From DASSQJ01 sp963772645 (lineage in GTDB: Bacteria; Actinomycetota; Actinomycetes; Actinomycetales; Dermatophilaceae), in contig CAVYYD010000015.1 in NCBI GenBank assembly GCA_963772645.1, positions 248,001-312,000 of the forward strand: DNA of 64,000 nt, read 5' to 3'. The first letter of the stretch is position 1. Each line of letters begins with the position of its first letter. The notes beneath the pieces are model-generated. The model searched no databases and was not told where the DNA came from. It was given only the letters and a program-made list of their open reading frames with translations. Both the position numbers and the translations under genes were made by a program. Shown here one piece after another: positions 1 to 7,509 of this stretch.

Positions 1-1567
1 GGGGCACGAACCGCCGCCGGAACGCCCCGAAACCCGCCACGGCGAGCGCGGCCGCGAGCGCGGTGAGGACGACGAGCGCGGTCGCGCTCACCGGGCCCGA
101 CGGCGGGTTGCCGACGTGCGTGGTCGGCGCGAGGTCCAGCATCCACTGCGGCATCTGCAGGCCCGGGCCGAGGAAGGCGACGAACGCGGTGACGCCGAAG
201 GCCGCCCACGCCGCGGCGTAGAGCCGCGGCACGGTGCCGAAGAGGGCCACCGCGACGCCGGCGAGGACGAGGACCGCCGGCAGGTAGGCGAACCCCGCCC
301 CGAGCAGCCGGCCGACGTAGCCGGAGTCACCGGTCGACCACGCGGTGGTCAGGCCGAAGACCACGGCCGACGCCGCGGTGATGACGACGAGCCCGGTGAG
401 CACGACGACGACGTGGGCGCCGAGCCACCGCCAGCGAGGCGTGGTGCCGGCCAGCTGCGGCTCGAGCCGCCCGTCGGCCTCCTCCCGGCGCAGCGTGCCG
501 AGCGACTGCACGACGTACCCGCAGGCCAGGATGGCGAGGTAGACCTCGACGAGGGCGAGGAAGGCATCGGCCGGGCTCGCGCCGCCGACGTTCATGAACC
601 CGGAGAGGGAGGGGTTGCCGAGGACCGCGTCGATGACCTCCTGGGCCAGGGCGCCCATCACCCCGGCGAGCACCACCGACCCGAGGAGCCAGCCGGCGAA
701 CGTGGTGCGGTGCACCCACACGGCCAGGCCGACCGGCCGGACGAGGCGCCCGGAGGCGCGGGCCGGCCCGGCCCCGGCCCGCCAGACGGCGCTGCCGAGG
801 TCCCGGCGGCCGGCGAGCAGCACGGCGAGGGCGACGAGGACGGCGGTGACGACGAGCGGCACGAGGAGCACCCACCACCGCCGGCTCGCGAACGGTGCGG
901 TCCGCTCGAGCCAGCCGAGCGGGCTCAGCCAGGCGACCCACCATCCCTTGACGTCGCCGACGCCGCGCAGGACGTACGAGGCGGCGAGCACCGCGAGGGC
1001 ACCGCCGTAGACCCCGCGGGAGTGCAGGACGAGCTGGGCGAGGAGGGCGGAGACCCCGGCGAAGACGAGGGTCAGCATCCCCAGGGCGAGGGCGTAGAGG
1101 ACCGCCCCGGAGGTGGGGATGCCGGCCACCACCATCGAGGCCGCGGACCCGAGGACCATCGCGCCCACCGCGGCCAGGACGACGAGGACCGCCGAGAGCA
1201 CCGGCGCCCGGCGGTCGACCCGCCCGCCGAGGAGCTGCTCGAGGCGCCCGCTCTCCTCCTCGCGGCGGGTCAGCGCGGCGACGAGGGCGATGCCGAGGAG
1301 CGGCATGAGGAAGGCCGCCATGAACCCGAACTCGTCCTGGACGATGCCGCCGAGGGTGCCGATCCCCTCGACCCGGCCGTTGATCGCGACGAGCGCGTCC
1401 GTGGCGACCGCGTCGGCGTAGGACCTCACCTTCTCCGGGGTGTCGTAGAGACCGGCGACCGCCAGCGCCGTCCCGGCCAGGCTGCCGGCGAGGGCGAGCA
1501 CCCAGACGACGACGCTGCGCCGGTGGGTGCGCCAGTGGATCCGGTGGACCGCGCCGAGGCCGTTCAT
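1..1567 (-). CDS. ABC-2 type exporter permease, C-terminus cut by window edge
   Basis: Integral-membrane subunit of a drug or antibiotic-type ABC exporter. About 522 residues are visible from the ATG at 1567; the C-terminus lies beyond base 1. The translation is rich in long Leu/Val/Ala segments, in two halves of about six helices each, separated by basic loops (for example near residues 85 and 260), as in the large ABC-2 exporters paired with TetR regulators in actinobacteria. Its ATG overlaps the stop of the upstream ATPase gene (ATGA), so the two are probably translationally coupled. Family assignment rests on topology and neighbours, because permeases of this type share no catalytic motif. 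The substrate cannot be read from sequence. Confidence 0.85.
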   Translation of the reverse strand, partial: MNGLGAVHRIHWRTHRRSVVVWVLALAGSLAGTALAVAGLYDTPEKVRSYADAVATDALVAINGRVEGIGTLGGIVQDEFGFMAAFLMPLLGIALVAALTRREEESGRLEQLLGGRVDRRAPVLSAVLVVLAAVGAMVLGSAASMVVAGIPTSGAVLYALALGMLTLVFAGVSALLAQLVLHSRGVYGGALAVLAASYVLRGVGDVKGWWVAWLSPLGWLERTAPFASRRWWVLLVPLVVTAVLVALAVLLAGRRDLGSAVWRAGAGPARASGRLVRPVGLAVWVHRTTFAGWLLGSVVLAGVMGALAQEVIDAVLGNPSLSGFMNVGGASPADAFLALVEVYLAILACGYVVQSLGTLRREEADGRLEPQLAGTTPRWRWLGAHVVVVLTGLVVITAASAVVFGLTTAWSTGDSGYVGRLLGAGFAYLPAVLVLAGVAVALFGTVPRLYAAAWAAFGVTAFVAFLGPGLQMPQWMLDLAPTTHVGNPPSGPVSATALVVLTALAAALAVAGFGAFRRRFVP

Positions 1568-2484
1568 CGGGTGGCTCCCACCGGCTCGTCCTCGTAGGTC
1601 CGCAGGAAGAGCTCGTCGAGGCTGGGCGGCTGCACGGTCAGGGTGCGGATGCCGGCCCGGTGGAGCAGCCCGACGACCCCGTCGAGGTGGTCGGGGGCGA
1701 CGGTGAAGCGGGTGTCGACGTGTCCGTCGACCCGCTCGGTGTGGACGTCCTCGACCCCCGGGGTGGTGGCCAGGCCCTCGGGCCCGGCCGTGGTGACGAC
1801 GTGGACGCTGGTGCGGGTGTGCCGGCGCAGGTCGTGGAGCGAGCCGCGGGTCACCGTCCGGCCACGCCGGATGATGCTGACCCGGTCGGCGAGCGCCTCG
1901 ACCTCCCCGAGGATGTGGCTGGAGAGCAGGACGGTGGTGCCCTCGGCCCGGCGTTCGCGGACGACCTCCTGGAAGGTGCGCTCCATCAGCGGGTCGAGGC
2001 CGCTCGTCGGCTCGTCGAGGACGAGGAGCTCGGCGTCGGTGGCCAGGGCGGCGACGAGTGCGACCTTCTGGCGGTTCCCCTTCGAGTAGTCCCGGGAGCG
2101 TTTCGTGGGGTCGAGGTCGAAGCGCTCGACGAGGTCGGCCCGGCGGCGCTCGTCGAGGCCGCCGCGCACCGCCGCGAGGACGTCGAGGCACTGGCCGCCG
2201 GTCAGGCCGTCCCACAGCGAGACGTCGCCGGGCAGGTAGGACACCCGGGCGTGCAGGCGCGGCCCGTCCCGCCACGGGTCGCCGTCGAGGAGGCGGACGG
2301 TGCCGGCGTCGGCCCGGGCCAGCCCGAGCAGGACGCGGATGGTCGTCGACTTCCCGGCACCGTTGGGGCCCAGGAAGCCGTGGACCTCGCCGCGGCGGAC
2401 GTCGAGGTCGAGGCCGTCGAGGGCCCGCAGCGACCCGAACCGCTTGACCAGTCCCTCGATCCGGACGACGTCGTCGGTGCTCAT
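1564..2484 (-). CDS. ABC exporter ATPase subunit
   Basis: Nucleotide-binding subunit that powers the adjacent permease, 306 residues. Walker A is GPNGAGKST at about residues 39-47, the signature region reads YSKGNRQKV (an SKGN variant of LSGGQ common in two-subunit exporters), and Walker B plus D-loop read LLVLDEPTSGLDP. The C-terminal 80 residues after the switch His (SSHI) are the usual accessory domain of DrrA-like ATPases. The start at 2484 is chosen because it overlaps the TetR stop codon (ATGA) and gives MSTDDVVRIEGL, the normal beginning of such proteins. A longer in-frame reading would run into the TetR gene. It lies between regulator and permease in a three-gene unit. Confidence 0.95.
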   Translation of the reverse strand: MSTDDVVRIEGLVKRFGSLRALDGLDLDVRRGEVHGFLGPNGAGKSTTIRVLLGLARADAGTVRLLDGDPWRDGPRLHARVSYLPGDVSLWDGLTGGQCLDVLAAVRGGLDERRRADLVERFDLDPTKRSRDYSKGNRQKVALVAALATDAELLVLDEPTSGLDPLMERTFQEVVRERRAEGTTVLLSSHILGEVEALADRVSIIRRGRTVTRGSLHDLRRHTRTSVHVVTTAGPEGLATTPGVEDVHTERVDGHVDTRFTVAPDHLDGVVGLLHRAGIRTLTVQPPSLDELFLRTYEDEPVGATR

Positions 2485-3158
2485 GACTCTCCTTCGGGGT
2501 GGGCGGCCCCGTCGCGGAGGCCGGGAGCGGGGCGGAACGCGCCGCGCGCGTAGACGTCGGTCGCCTCGGCGACCCAGCGCTGCATGCCCTCGGGGCCCAG
2601 GACGTCGACGCCGAGCGCCTGCCGCAGCTGGGGTGCGAGGAGGAGCACGGCGAGGTCGTTGGCGAGGAGGAACGCGGCGCGCACCCGGCGGTCGGTGGCC
2701 GGGCGGGCGATGCCCGCGCCCTCGAGCTGCTCGAGGAGCGCCTCGCTGAGGTCGAGCCACCGCGCCACGAGGTCGGCCCCCGCCGGGTCGCCGCCGAGCA
2801 GCAGGCGGCGCAGGTAGGCGGGCAGCGGCGACCCGGGCGGGAAGCCGGCGGCGAAGACCTCGGCGAGCGACCCGGTGGCGCCCTCGGCGAGGGCCTCCCC
2901 CATCCCGTCGGCGCCGAGCTGCTCGAGCATCGCGTCGAAGACCGAGGCGGCGTGGGTGTCGACCGCGGCGCGCAGGCCCTCCTTGCTCCGGTAGTGGTGC
3001 AGGACGAGCGCGGGCGAGACCCCGGCGTCCGCGGCGATCTCGCGGACCGTGACGGCATCCGGCCCCCGCTCGGCGAAGAGCCGGAAGGCGGCGTCACGGA
3101 TGCCGGCCCGGGCCGTGCGGTCCGGGTCCGGGAGCGGACCCTCACCTGCTGAACGCAC
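2481..3158 (-). CDS. TetR-family repressor of the ABC exporter
   Basis: DNA-binding repressor, 225 residues from the GTG at 3158. The helix-turn-helix lies at about residues 33-55 (TVREIAADAGVSPALVLHHY), followed by a divergent ligand-binding domain. A longer in-frame reading starts at 3200, but it would place the promoter and both operators inside the coding region. The GTG at 3158 lies exactly 7 nt behind a TAGTAT -10 box, so the mRNA is probably leaderless. First gene of the TetR-ATPase-permease unit, with ATGA coupling to the ATPase, so repressor and pump are presumably co-expressed and autoregulated. The inducer is unknown. Confidence 0.93.
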   Translation of the reverse strand: MRSAGEGPLPDPDRTARAGIRDAAFRLFAERGPDAVTVREIAADAGVSPALVLHHYRSKEGLRAAVDTHAASVFDAMLEQLGADGMGEALAEGATGSLAEVFAAGFPPGSPLPAYLRRLLLGGDPAGADLVARWLDLSEALLEQLEGAGIARPATDRRVRAAFLLANDLAVLLLAPQLRQALGVDVLGPEGMQRWVAEATDVYARGAFRPAPGLRDGAAHPEGES

Positions 3159-3194
3159 GTTCAGTATACTAAACGCTTGTTCAGTCGCTGTCCA
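3149..3194 (-). promoter_or_regulatory. Promoter with two TetR operators
   Basis: On the minus strand the -35 TGGACA (3194-3189) and -10 TAGTAT (3171-3166) are separated by exactly 17 nt, and the GTG start follows 7 nt later. Two 16-bp palindromes cover it: CTGAACGCACGTTCAG at 3149-3164 (7-bp perfect arms) and CTAAACGCTTGTTCAG at 3169-3184 (imperfect). Their centres are 20 bp apart, about two helical turns, so two repressor dimers could sit on the same face. One covers the -10 and spacer, the other the start codon. Binding by the adjacent TetR protein is inference from position. Confidence 0.85.
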
Positions 3195-3207
3195 CCCCAC
3201 CCCCGGG

Positions 3208-3251
3208 TCGGGTGCTCAGGTGGTCGCCGGGGCGGCCACCTGAGCACCCGA
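3208..3251 (-). terminator. Strong hairpin terminator
   Basis: A perfect 16-bp stem (3208-3223 pairing with 3236-3251) with a GC-rich 12-nt loop lies just past the stop codon of the gene that ends at 3260. There is no U-tract, as is usual in actinobacteria. It separates that gene from the downstream exporter promoter. Confidence 0.75.
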
Positions 3252-3259
3252 GGCGGGTC

Positions 3260-3874
3260 TCAGAGCTCTGGGCCCTTGGCCCGCAGCTTGTCGACCTCGG
3301 TCATCGCCTCGCGCAGCTCCCCGAGCCAGGTGTCCGCGTGCTCGGCGACGAGCCGGACGCACCAGGCGAGGGCGTCGCTGCGGGAGCGGGCCACCCCGGC
3401 GTCGACGAGGGTGTCGAGGACCACCCGCTCCGGCTGGCGCAGCCGGGTCATCACCGGGACGGCCAGGTGGGTGAACATCGCCGTGGTGTCACCGACCCGC
3501 GCGCCCCAGGAGACGGTGCGCTCGTAGCGGGCCTGCGCCTCGTCGGCGACCGCCATCCGCTGTTCGCGCGTCTCGGCGCGGAACCGCCCGATGCGGCCCT
3601 CGGCCTCGCTGGCGTCGGTGCCCGCGTCGACGCCGGACAGCGTCCCGACGACCGTGATCTCCTCGCGGTCGACGGTGACCGCGACGTCGTCGAACCAGCC
3701 GTCGGGCAGGCGTCCGGCGAACCACTTCGCGGCGTCGTCGGCGTTCGGCAGGTCGCCCTGCTGCCAGCCGCCGGGGCGGCCGAGGCCGCGGCCCCGCGGG
3801 CCCCGGCGCGGCCCGCGGGGTGCGCCCGTGTCGTCGTGGGCGTCGGACTCGGGGTGGTGTCGTGAGTGTTGCAT
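3260..3874 (-). CDS. Uncharacterised protein, possible ribbon-helix-helix regulator
   Basis: 204 residues, family not recognised. The first 40 residues are rich in His, Gly and Arg and look disordered. Residues about 45-120 form an acidic region (GWFDDVAVTVDREEITVVGT) that looks like a small alpha/beta domain. Near residues 145-170 comes a basic segment with the pattern RQPERVVLDTLVDAGVARSR followed by a helix, which resembles a ribbon-helix-helix DNA-binding unit (RSRSDALAWCVRLV); the C-terminus ends in a short charged helix. A good SD (AAAGGAG) precedes the ATG. The promoter carries a symmetric TGTAAT-containing element, which would suit an autoregulator. Function is otherwise unknown. Confidence 0.7.
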   Translation of the reverse strand: MQHSRHHPESDAHDDTGAPRGPRRGPRGRGLGRPGGWQQGDLPNADDAAKWFAGRLPDGWFDDVAVTVDREEITVVGTLSGVDAGTDASEAEGRIGRFRAETREQRMAVADEAQARYERTVSWGARVGDTTAMFTHLAVPVMTRLRQPERVVLDTLVDAGVARSRSDALAWCVRLVAEHADTWLGELREAMTEVDKLRAKGPEL

Positions 3875-3890
3875 GGCGTTCTCCTTTGCA

Positions 3891-3911
3891 GTGATTACAC
3901 CATTACATCAC
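3891..3911. promoter_or_regulatory. Candidate operator with TGTAAT repeats
   Basis: A 21-bp element 16 bp upstream of the ATG at 3874 starts GTGAT and ends ATCAC, and on the minus strand contains TGTAATG and TGTAATC as a direct repeat 9 bp apart. It stands out by base composition in this GC-rich region and overlaps TATAGT/TGTAAT hexamers usable as a -10. Probably the promoter/operator of the adjacent gene; the binding protein is inferred. Confidence 0.55.
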
Positions 3912-4440
3912 TATACGTGACGGCTGTCGAGGATACGAGGACGCCGCGGCCCGGCACGGGACACGGAACGCAGCCGAGCATGGGACACGGGGCCGCCGCC
4001 TCCCTGCAGGCCGCGACCCCGTGCCGTTCATGGGTCCGCCGTCGAGCGGCGGAGTCCGGACCGCTCCCGCGGCCCGGTGGGTGAGCGCTACTCCCCCGGG
4101 CTCATGCTCTGGTGCACCAGGGCTGCCGTGTACGCCCCCTGCCAGCCACCGATGAGTGCCGAGCCCCGGGCGCCGCACGCACAGGACCAGGCCCACCGGC
4201 CGCCCCCGCCGTGGTGCACGTGCGGGTGGTGGCTGACCCGGTACGTACCCCGCCGTCGCGTGTGCATGCATCGAGTCTGCGCTCGCCCGGCGGCAGCGCG
4301 CGGGAGGCTCGCACAGGTCCGGGCGGCTGGACGGCGAGGTCTGGCGGGACGGCGGATGCCGGCTCCACCGTTCGGACGAGGGCGGCGGTCGGGAGGGTCC
4401 TGGACCACCGGATGACGGCGCCGGTCGCGATGATGGGGCG
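3912..4440. other. Intergenic stretch with one small ORF
   Basis: More than 500 bases between two divergent genes. Apart from the small minus-strand ORF at 4088-4267, I see a short hairpin at 4035-4053 (7-bp stem, loop TCGAG), a TGCATGCA palindrome at about 4264-4271 and two copies of GGGACACGG near 3958-3990. No convincing longer coding frame. Confidence 0.5.
4088..4267 (-). CDS. Small Trp/Cys-motif protein (WAWSCACG type)
   Basis: Possible 59-residue protein. It contains a His cluster (HHPHVHHGG) followed by WAWSCACGARG and a short helix ending QGAYTAALVHQSM. The W-x-W-x-C-x-C-G pattern resembles small uncharacterised actinobacterial proteins that I recall only in general terms. Codon third positions are overwhelmingly G or C across the last 36 codons, which supports coding. 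The ATG at 4267 sits 6 nt behind CAGACT, a leaderless arrangement seen elsewhere in this window. No partner gene is evident. Function unknown; it could also be a chance frame. Confidence 0.45.
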   Translation of the reverse strand: MHTRRRGTYRVSHHPHVHHGGGGRWAWSCACGARGSALIGGWQGAYTAALVHQSMSPGE

Positions 4441-5547
4441 GTGGCCGGCCTGGAGCTCGACGGGGTCCTGCGGCGCCGCGCCGCCGTCCAGCGCCTGACG
4501 GCAGCGCCCTTCCGGCGCGGTGCCGCCGCCGTCGGCCACCTGCTCGCCGTGCAGGCCCAGGACGCCCCGATGGCCCGCTGGTCCCTCGGGCTGCGGCTGC
4601 CCGACGACACCGGGGAGGCCGGCGTGCTCGCCGAGCAGTCAGCCGGCGGCTGGCTGCGCACCCATGTCCTGCGCCCGACCTGGCACCTCGTCGCCCCGGA
4701 GGACCTGCGGTGGCTCCAGCGGCTCACCGGACCGGCGGTGGAGGCCTCGATGGCGGCCCGTCACCGCCAGCTCGAGCTCGACGACCGCGCCCGCGGCCGG
4801 GCCGTCGCCGCCCTCGTCGAGCTGCTCGCCGGCGGCACCCACCCGACCCGCCGCGAGCTGACCGCCGCCTTCGCCGGCCGCGGGCTGCCGGCATCCGGGG
4901 AGCAGATGGCGCACCAGCTCCTCGTCGCGGAGGTCCGCGGCGTCATCTGCTCCGGCCCGCCGCGGGGCACCGAGCACACCTACGCGCTCGTCGACGACGT
5001 GGTCCCGCCCAGCCCGCACGACGAGCTCGACGCCGAGGCGGCCCGCACCCTCCTCGTGCGTCGCTTCATGCGCGGGCACGGGCCCGCCACCGACCGCGAC
5101 CTCGCCCGGTGGTCGACCCTGACCCTCCGACAGGTGCGGACGGCCCTCGCCGAGCTGGACGACGAGCTCGACAGCGCCGAGGTGGACGGCGCCCGGATGT
5201 GGTTCGACCCCGGCGTCCCGGCGCGCACCACCCGCCATCCCGGCGCCCTGCTCGTCCCCACCTTCGACGAGCTGACCCTCAGCTACGCCGAGCACGGCTA
5301 CCCGCGACGCGACCCGGCATCACCGCGGCCGCGGCTGGTCAACCAGATCGGCGGCGGCACCGTCATCGTCGACGGGGAGGACGTCGCGGCCTGGCGGCGG
5401 CGCACCACCCGGACGGATGTCGAGGTGGCGGTGACCCCGGACCAGCGGCTCGACCACGCGACCCGCGACGCGGTCGCCGAGGCGGCCGAGCGGTTCGCCG
5501 CGTTCGTCGCGCTCCCCCTGCGGCTCACCGTGGGCGGGAACGGCTGA
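4441..5547 (+). CDS. Winged-helix DNA-binding domain protein (HTH_42 / DUF1006 type)
   Basis: 368 residues starting at GTG 4441. The sequence matches the HTH_42 superfamily in its landmarks: an N-terminal LLAVQAQDAPMARW block around residue 35, the THVLRPTWHLVAPEDLRWL block around residue 75, a central RGHGPATDRDLARWSTLT helix block and a C-terminal VDGEDVAAWRR strand. Members include the YcaQ/AlkZ glycosylases that unhook DNA crosslinks, but most actinobacterial relatives are uncharacterised, so glycosylase activity is only possible. It stands alone, converging on the LysM gene, with a strong hairpin between them. Confidence 0.85.
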   Translation: MAGLELDGVLRRRAAVQRLTAAPFRRGAAAVGHLLAVQAQDAPMARWSLGLRLPDDTGEAGVLAEQSAGGWLRTHVLRPTWHLVAPEDLRWLQRLTGPAVEASMAARHRQLELDDRARGRAVAALVELLAGGTHPTRRELTAAFAGRGLPASGEQMAHQLLVAEVRGVICSGPPRGTEHTYALVDDVVPPSPHDELDAEAARTLLVRRFMRGHGPATDRDLARWSTLTLRQVRTALAELDDELDSAEVDGARMWFDPGVPARTTRHPGALLVPTFDELTLSYAEHGYPRRDPASPRPRLVNQIGGGTVIVDGEDVAAWRRRTTRTDVEVAVTPDQRLDHATRDAVAEAAERFAAFVALPLRLTVGGNG

Positions 5548-5556
5548 CCCCCAGCA

Positions 5557-5598
5557 CGGAGGGCGTGGCCTGCCCTGCACGGCAGGCCACGCCCTCCG
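5557..5598. terminator. Bidirectional terminator hairpin
   Basis: An 18-bp perfect stem (5557-5574 with 5581-5598) and 6-nt loop CTGCAC lie between the convergent genes ending at 5547 and 5661. No U-tract on either side. Confidence 0.8.
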
Positions 5599-5660
5599 GC
5601 GTCCGGAGCCGGGTCGAGGGACTCGGACGGTCAGGACCGCGGTGGCCGCGGGTGGACCGG

Positions 5661-6041
5661 TCAGGAGCGGGGGATGACGAGCTCCTCGCCGGCGCTGACC
5701 TGGGCCGTGCTCAGCCGGTTGGCGAGCTGGATGGCGACGACGCCGTCGCTGATCGACAGGCCCGGCAGCTCGCGGGCGGCGACCTCGGAGAGGGTCTCGC
5801 CGGCGAGCACGGTGACCGTGTGCGGGGCCGGGGCGGCCCCGGCGCCCCCGATGCCGGTGACGGCGACCGTGGCCGCGACCAGGACCGCGAGCAGGACGAG
5901 CAGGACGGCCCGGCCCCGACGGGTCAGCCGCAGGCCGCCACCGGCCACTCCGGCGCCGCCGCCGCCCTCGAGGAGGGTGAGCGTCGGGCGGGTGGGCGCC
6001 GGAGCACGGACCTCGGCGGGCTCCCAGGCGATCGCGCTCAT
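5661..6041 (-). CDS. SOS-induced LysM division-inhibitor-like protein
   Basis: 126 residues: a cytoplasmic N-terminus of about 43, one membrane helix (residues 44-66, RAVLLVLLAVLVAATVAV), then an extracytoplasmic LysM domain (about 74-123, HTVTVLAGETLSEVAAR to the C-terminus). The start at 6041 has a clear GGAGGAAAG ribosome site. It is transcribed divergently from lexA across two LexA boxes. The same arrangement holds for M. tuberculosis Rv2719c and for the YneA/DivS class of small membrane proteins that block division during the SOS response. That role is inferred from architecture, position and the boxes. Confidence 0.85.
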   Translation of the reverse strand: MSAIAWEPAEVRAPAPTRPTLTLLEGGGGAGVAGGGLRLTRRGRAVLLVLLAVLVAATVAVTGIGGAGAAPAPHTVTVLAGETLSEVAARELPGLSISDGVVAIQLANRLSTAQVSAGEELVIPRS

Positions 6042-6069
6042 GCTTTCCTCCATCCCGGCCGCGGGGCCG

Positions 6070-6155
6070 TCGAACCGGTGTTCGATAGAACGTCTGTACG
6101 AGTTGTAGCACAGGTGTTCGACCGCGAGCAAGACACGCATCGAACACATGTTTGA
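6070..6155. promoter_or_regulatory. Two LexA (SOS) boxes
   Basis: A perfect 16-bp box TCGAACCGGTGTTCGA lies at 6070-6085 and a one-mismatch box TCGAACACATGTTTGA at 6140-6155. Both fit the actinobacterial LexA consensus TCGAAC-N4-GTTCGA. The first lies 29 bp upstream of the LysM gene start; the second overlaps the lexA -35. A single region thus controls both divergent genes. Confidence 0.93.
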
Positions 6156-6180
6156 GATGTGTGTACGAACCGCGTACGCT
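6152..6180 (+). promoter_or_regulatory. lexA promoter
   Basis: TTGAGA (6152-6157) and TACGCT (6175-6180) are 17 nt apart. The -35 overlaps the downstream LexA box, which is the expected way for LexA to repress itself. The transcript would have a leader of roughly 100 nt before the ATG at 6288. Confidence 0.6.
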
Positions 6181-6287
6181 CCAGCTCGTGGCAGACAGCC
6201 TGCACTCGAGCACCGACACTCGGGCTGACCTGCACGAACACCACCCGCGCCACGGGTCCTGACCGCGGCCGCACCGAAGGGGTCGAC

Positions 6288-7010
6288 ATGGCACGTCCGA
6301 GGAACGCCGACATCCGCGAGATGCCCGACCGGGGCGACGGCGGAGAGCTGACGCACCGGCAGCGCAAGGTGCTCGAGGTGATCCGCAACTCGATAGACCG
6401 GCGCGGCTACCCGCCGAGCATGCGTGAGATCGGAGACGCCGTCGGGCTCACCTCACCGAGCTCGGTCGCCCACCAGCTCTCGGCCCTGGAGCGCAAGGGC
6501 TACCTGCGCCGCGACCCCAACCGGCCGCGCGCCATCGAGGTCGTCTCCCCCGACACCCCCCGTGAGTCTCCGGGCTACCGGGGCGCGCCCGAGCACGACG
6601 ACGTCGACGTCACCGGCATCGGGGACCAGCGGCCGGAGGCCTCCTACGTGCCGGTGCTCGGGCGCATCGCCGCCGGCGTGCCGATCACCGCCGAGGAGGT
6701 CGTCGAGGACGTCTTCCCGCTCCCCCGCCAGATCGTCGGCGAGGGCTCGCTCTTCCTGCTCAAGGTCGTCGGCGACTCGATGGTCGACGCGGCGATCTGC
6801 GACGGCGACTGGGTCGTCGTGCGCCAGCAGTCGACCGCGGAGAACGGCGAGATCGTCGCGGCGATGCTCGACGACGAGGCCACCGTCAAGACCTTCAAGC
6901 GCAAGGACGGCAAGGTGTGGCTGCTCCCGCACAACCCGGCCTTCTCACCGATCGACGGCGACCACGCGACCATCCTCGGCAAGGTCACGGCGGTGCTCCG
7001 GCGGATCTGA
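6288..7010 (+). CDS. lexA: LexA repressor / autoprotease
   Basis: Master repressor of the SOS response, 240 residues. The N-terminal winged helix (about 22-86) includes YPPSMREIGDAVGLTSPSSV. The self-cleavage site is Ala129-Gly130 in GRIAAGVPI, with the catalytic Ser164 in GDSMVDAAI and Lys201 in EATVKTF. A GAAGGGG ribosome site precedes the ATG at 6288; an in-frame reading further upstream would run through the promoter and was rejected. Autoregulated through the box at 6140-6155. Confidence 0.98.
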   Translation: MARPRNADIREMPDRGDGGELTHRQRKVLEVIRNSIDRRGYPPSMREIGDAVGLTSPSSVAHQLSALERKGYLRRDPNRPRAIEVVSPDTPRESPGYRGAPEHDDVDVTGIGDQRPEASYVPVLGRIAAGVPITAEEVVEDVFPLPRQIVGEGSLFLLKVVGDSMVDAAICDGDWVVVRQQSTAENGEIVAAMLDDEATVKTFKRKDGKVWLLPHNPAFSPIDGDHATILGKVTAVLRRI

Positions 7011-7035
7011 GCGTCCCCGCTCCGGCCTCGGCGGC

Positions 7036-7458
7036 CTAGTCGTCCCGGTCACCGAGCCAGGCCAGGGCCCGGCGGCACGCGGCCACCGCGTCGTCGGCGA
7101 GCCCGGCCTCGTCCCACAGCTCCCACCACTCGGTGCCGCGGTCGCGCACGGCGCGGCGCAGCACCTGCCGTGACTTCTCGACGAGCTCCTCGTCGTCGGG
7201 CAGCGGCTCGTGCTCGAGCCACCGCGGGAGACGCGGCTCCCCCTGCGCTCCCCGGGGGCTCAGCGACGCGCCGACGGCCGCCGCGCCGGCGACCGCCTCG
7301 CAGGTCGCCGGTGCCTGGACGAACGAGGTGGTGAGCAGCACCCGGTCGAGGGCCTGGAGCACCCGGGACGGTCGCTCGTCCGCGGGCAGCTCGGCCAGCT
7401 CGTCGAGGAAGTCGAGGGCGTCGTCGTTCTCGAAGGGGCCGCACCCGATCGCTCCCAT
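7036..7458 (-). CDS. DUF4259 domain protein
   Basis: 140 residues beginning MGAIGCGPFENDDALDFLDEL, the hallmark opening of DUF4259 proteins (small cytoplasmic helical proteins of unknown function, often encoded near stress or defence genes). The ATG at 7458 lies 6 nt behind TACGCT (7470-7465), suggesting a leaderless transcript. It runs toward lexA, ending 25 bp past the lexA stop. No regulatory link to lexA is visible. Confidence 0.85.
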   Translation of the reverse strand: MGAIGCGPFENDDALDFLDELAELPADERPSRVLQALDRVLLTTSFVQAPATCEAVAGAAAVGASLSPRGAQGEPRLPRWLEHEPLPDDEELVEKSRQVLRRAVRDRGTEWWELWDEAGLADDAVAACRRALAWLGDRDD

Positions 7459-7509
7459 GGGGCCAGCGTAGGTCGGCCAGCGGCGTCCCGGCGCCGGGCG
7501 CGCGGGTGC

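Noticed and set aside
116..1597. Long plus-strand frame opposite the ABC permease
   Set aside because: Shadow of the real minus-strand gene: no family motifs, repetitive Arg/Glu/Gly composition typical of reverse frames in GC-rich DNA.
3158..3200. Start of the TetR protein at 3200
   Set aside because: It would put the promoter and both operators inside the coding sequence; GTG 3158 fits the -10 spacing.
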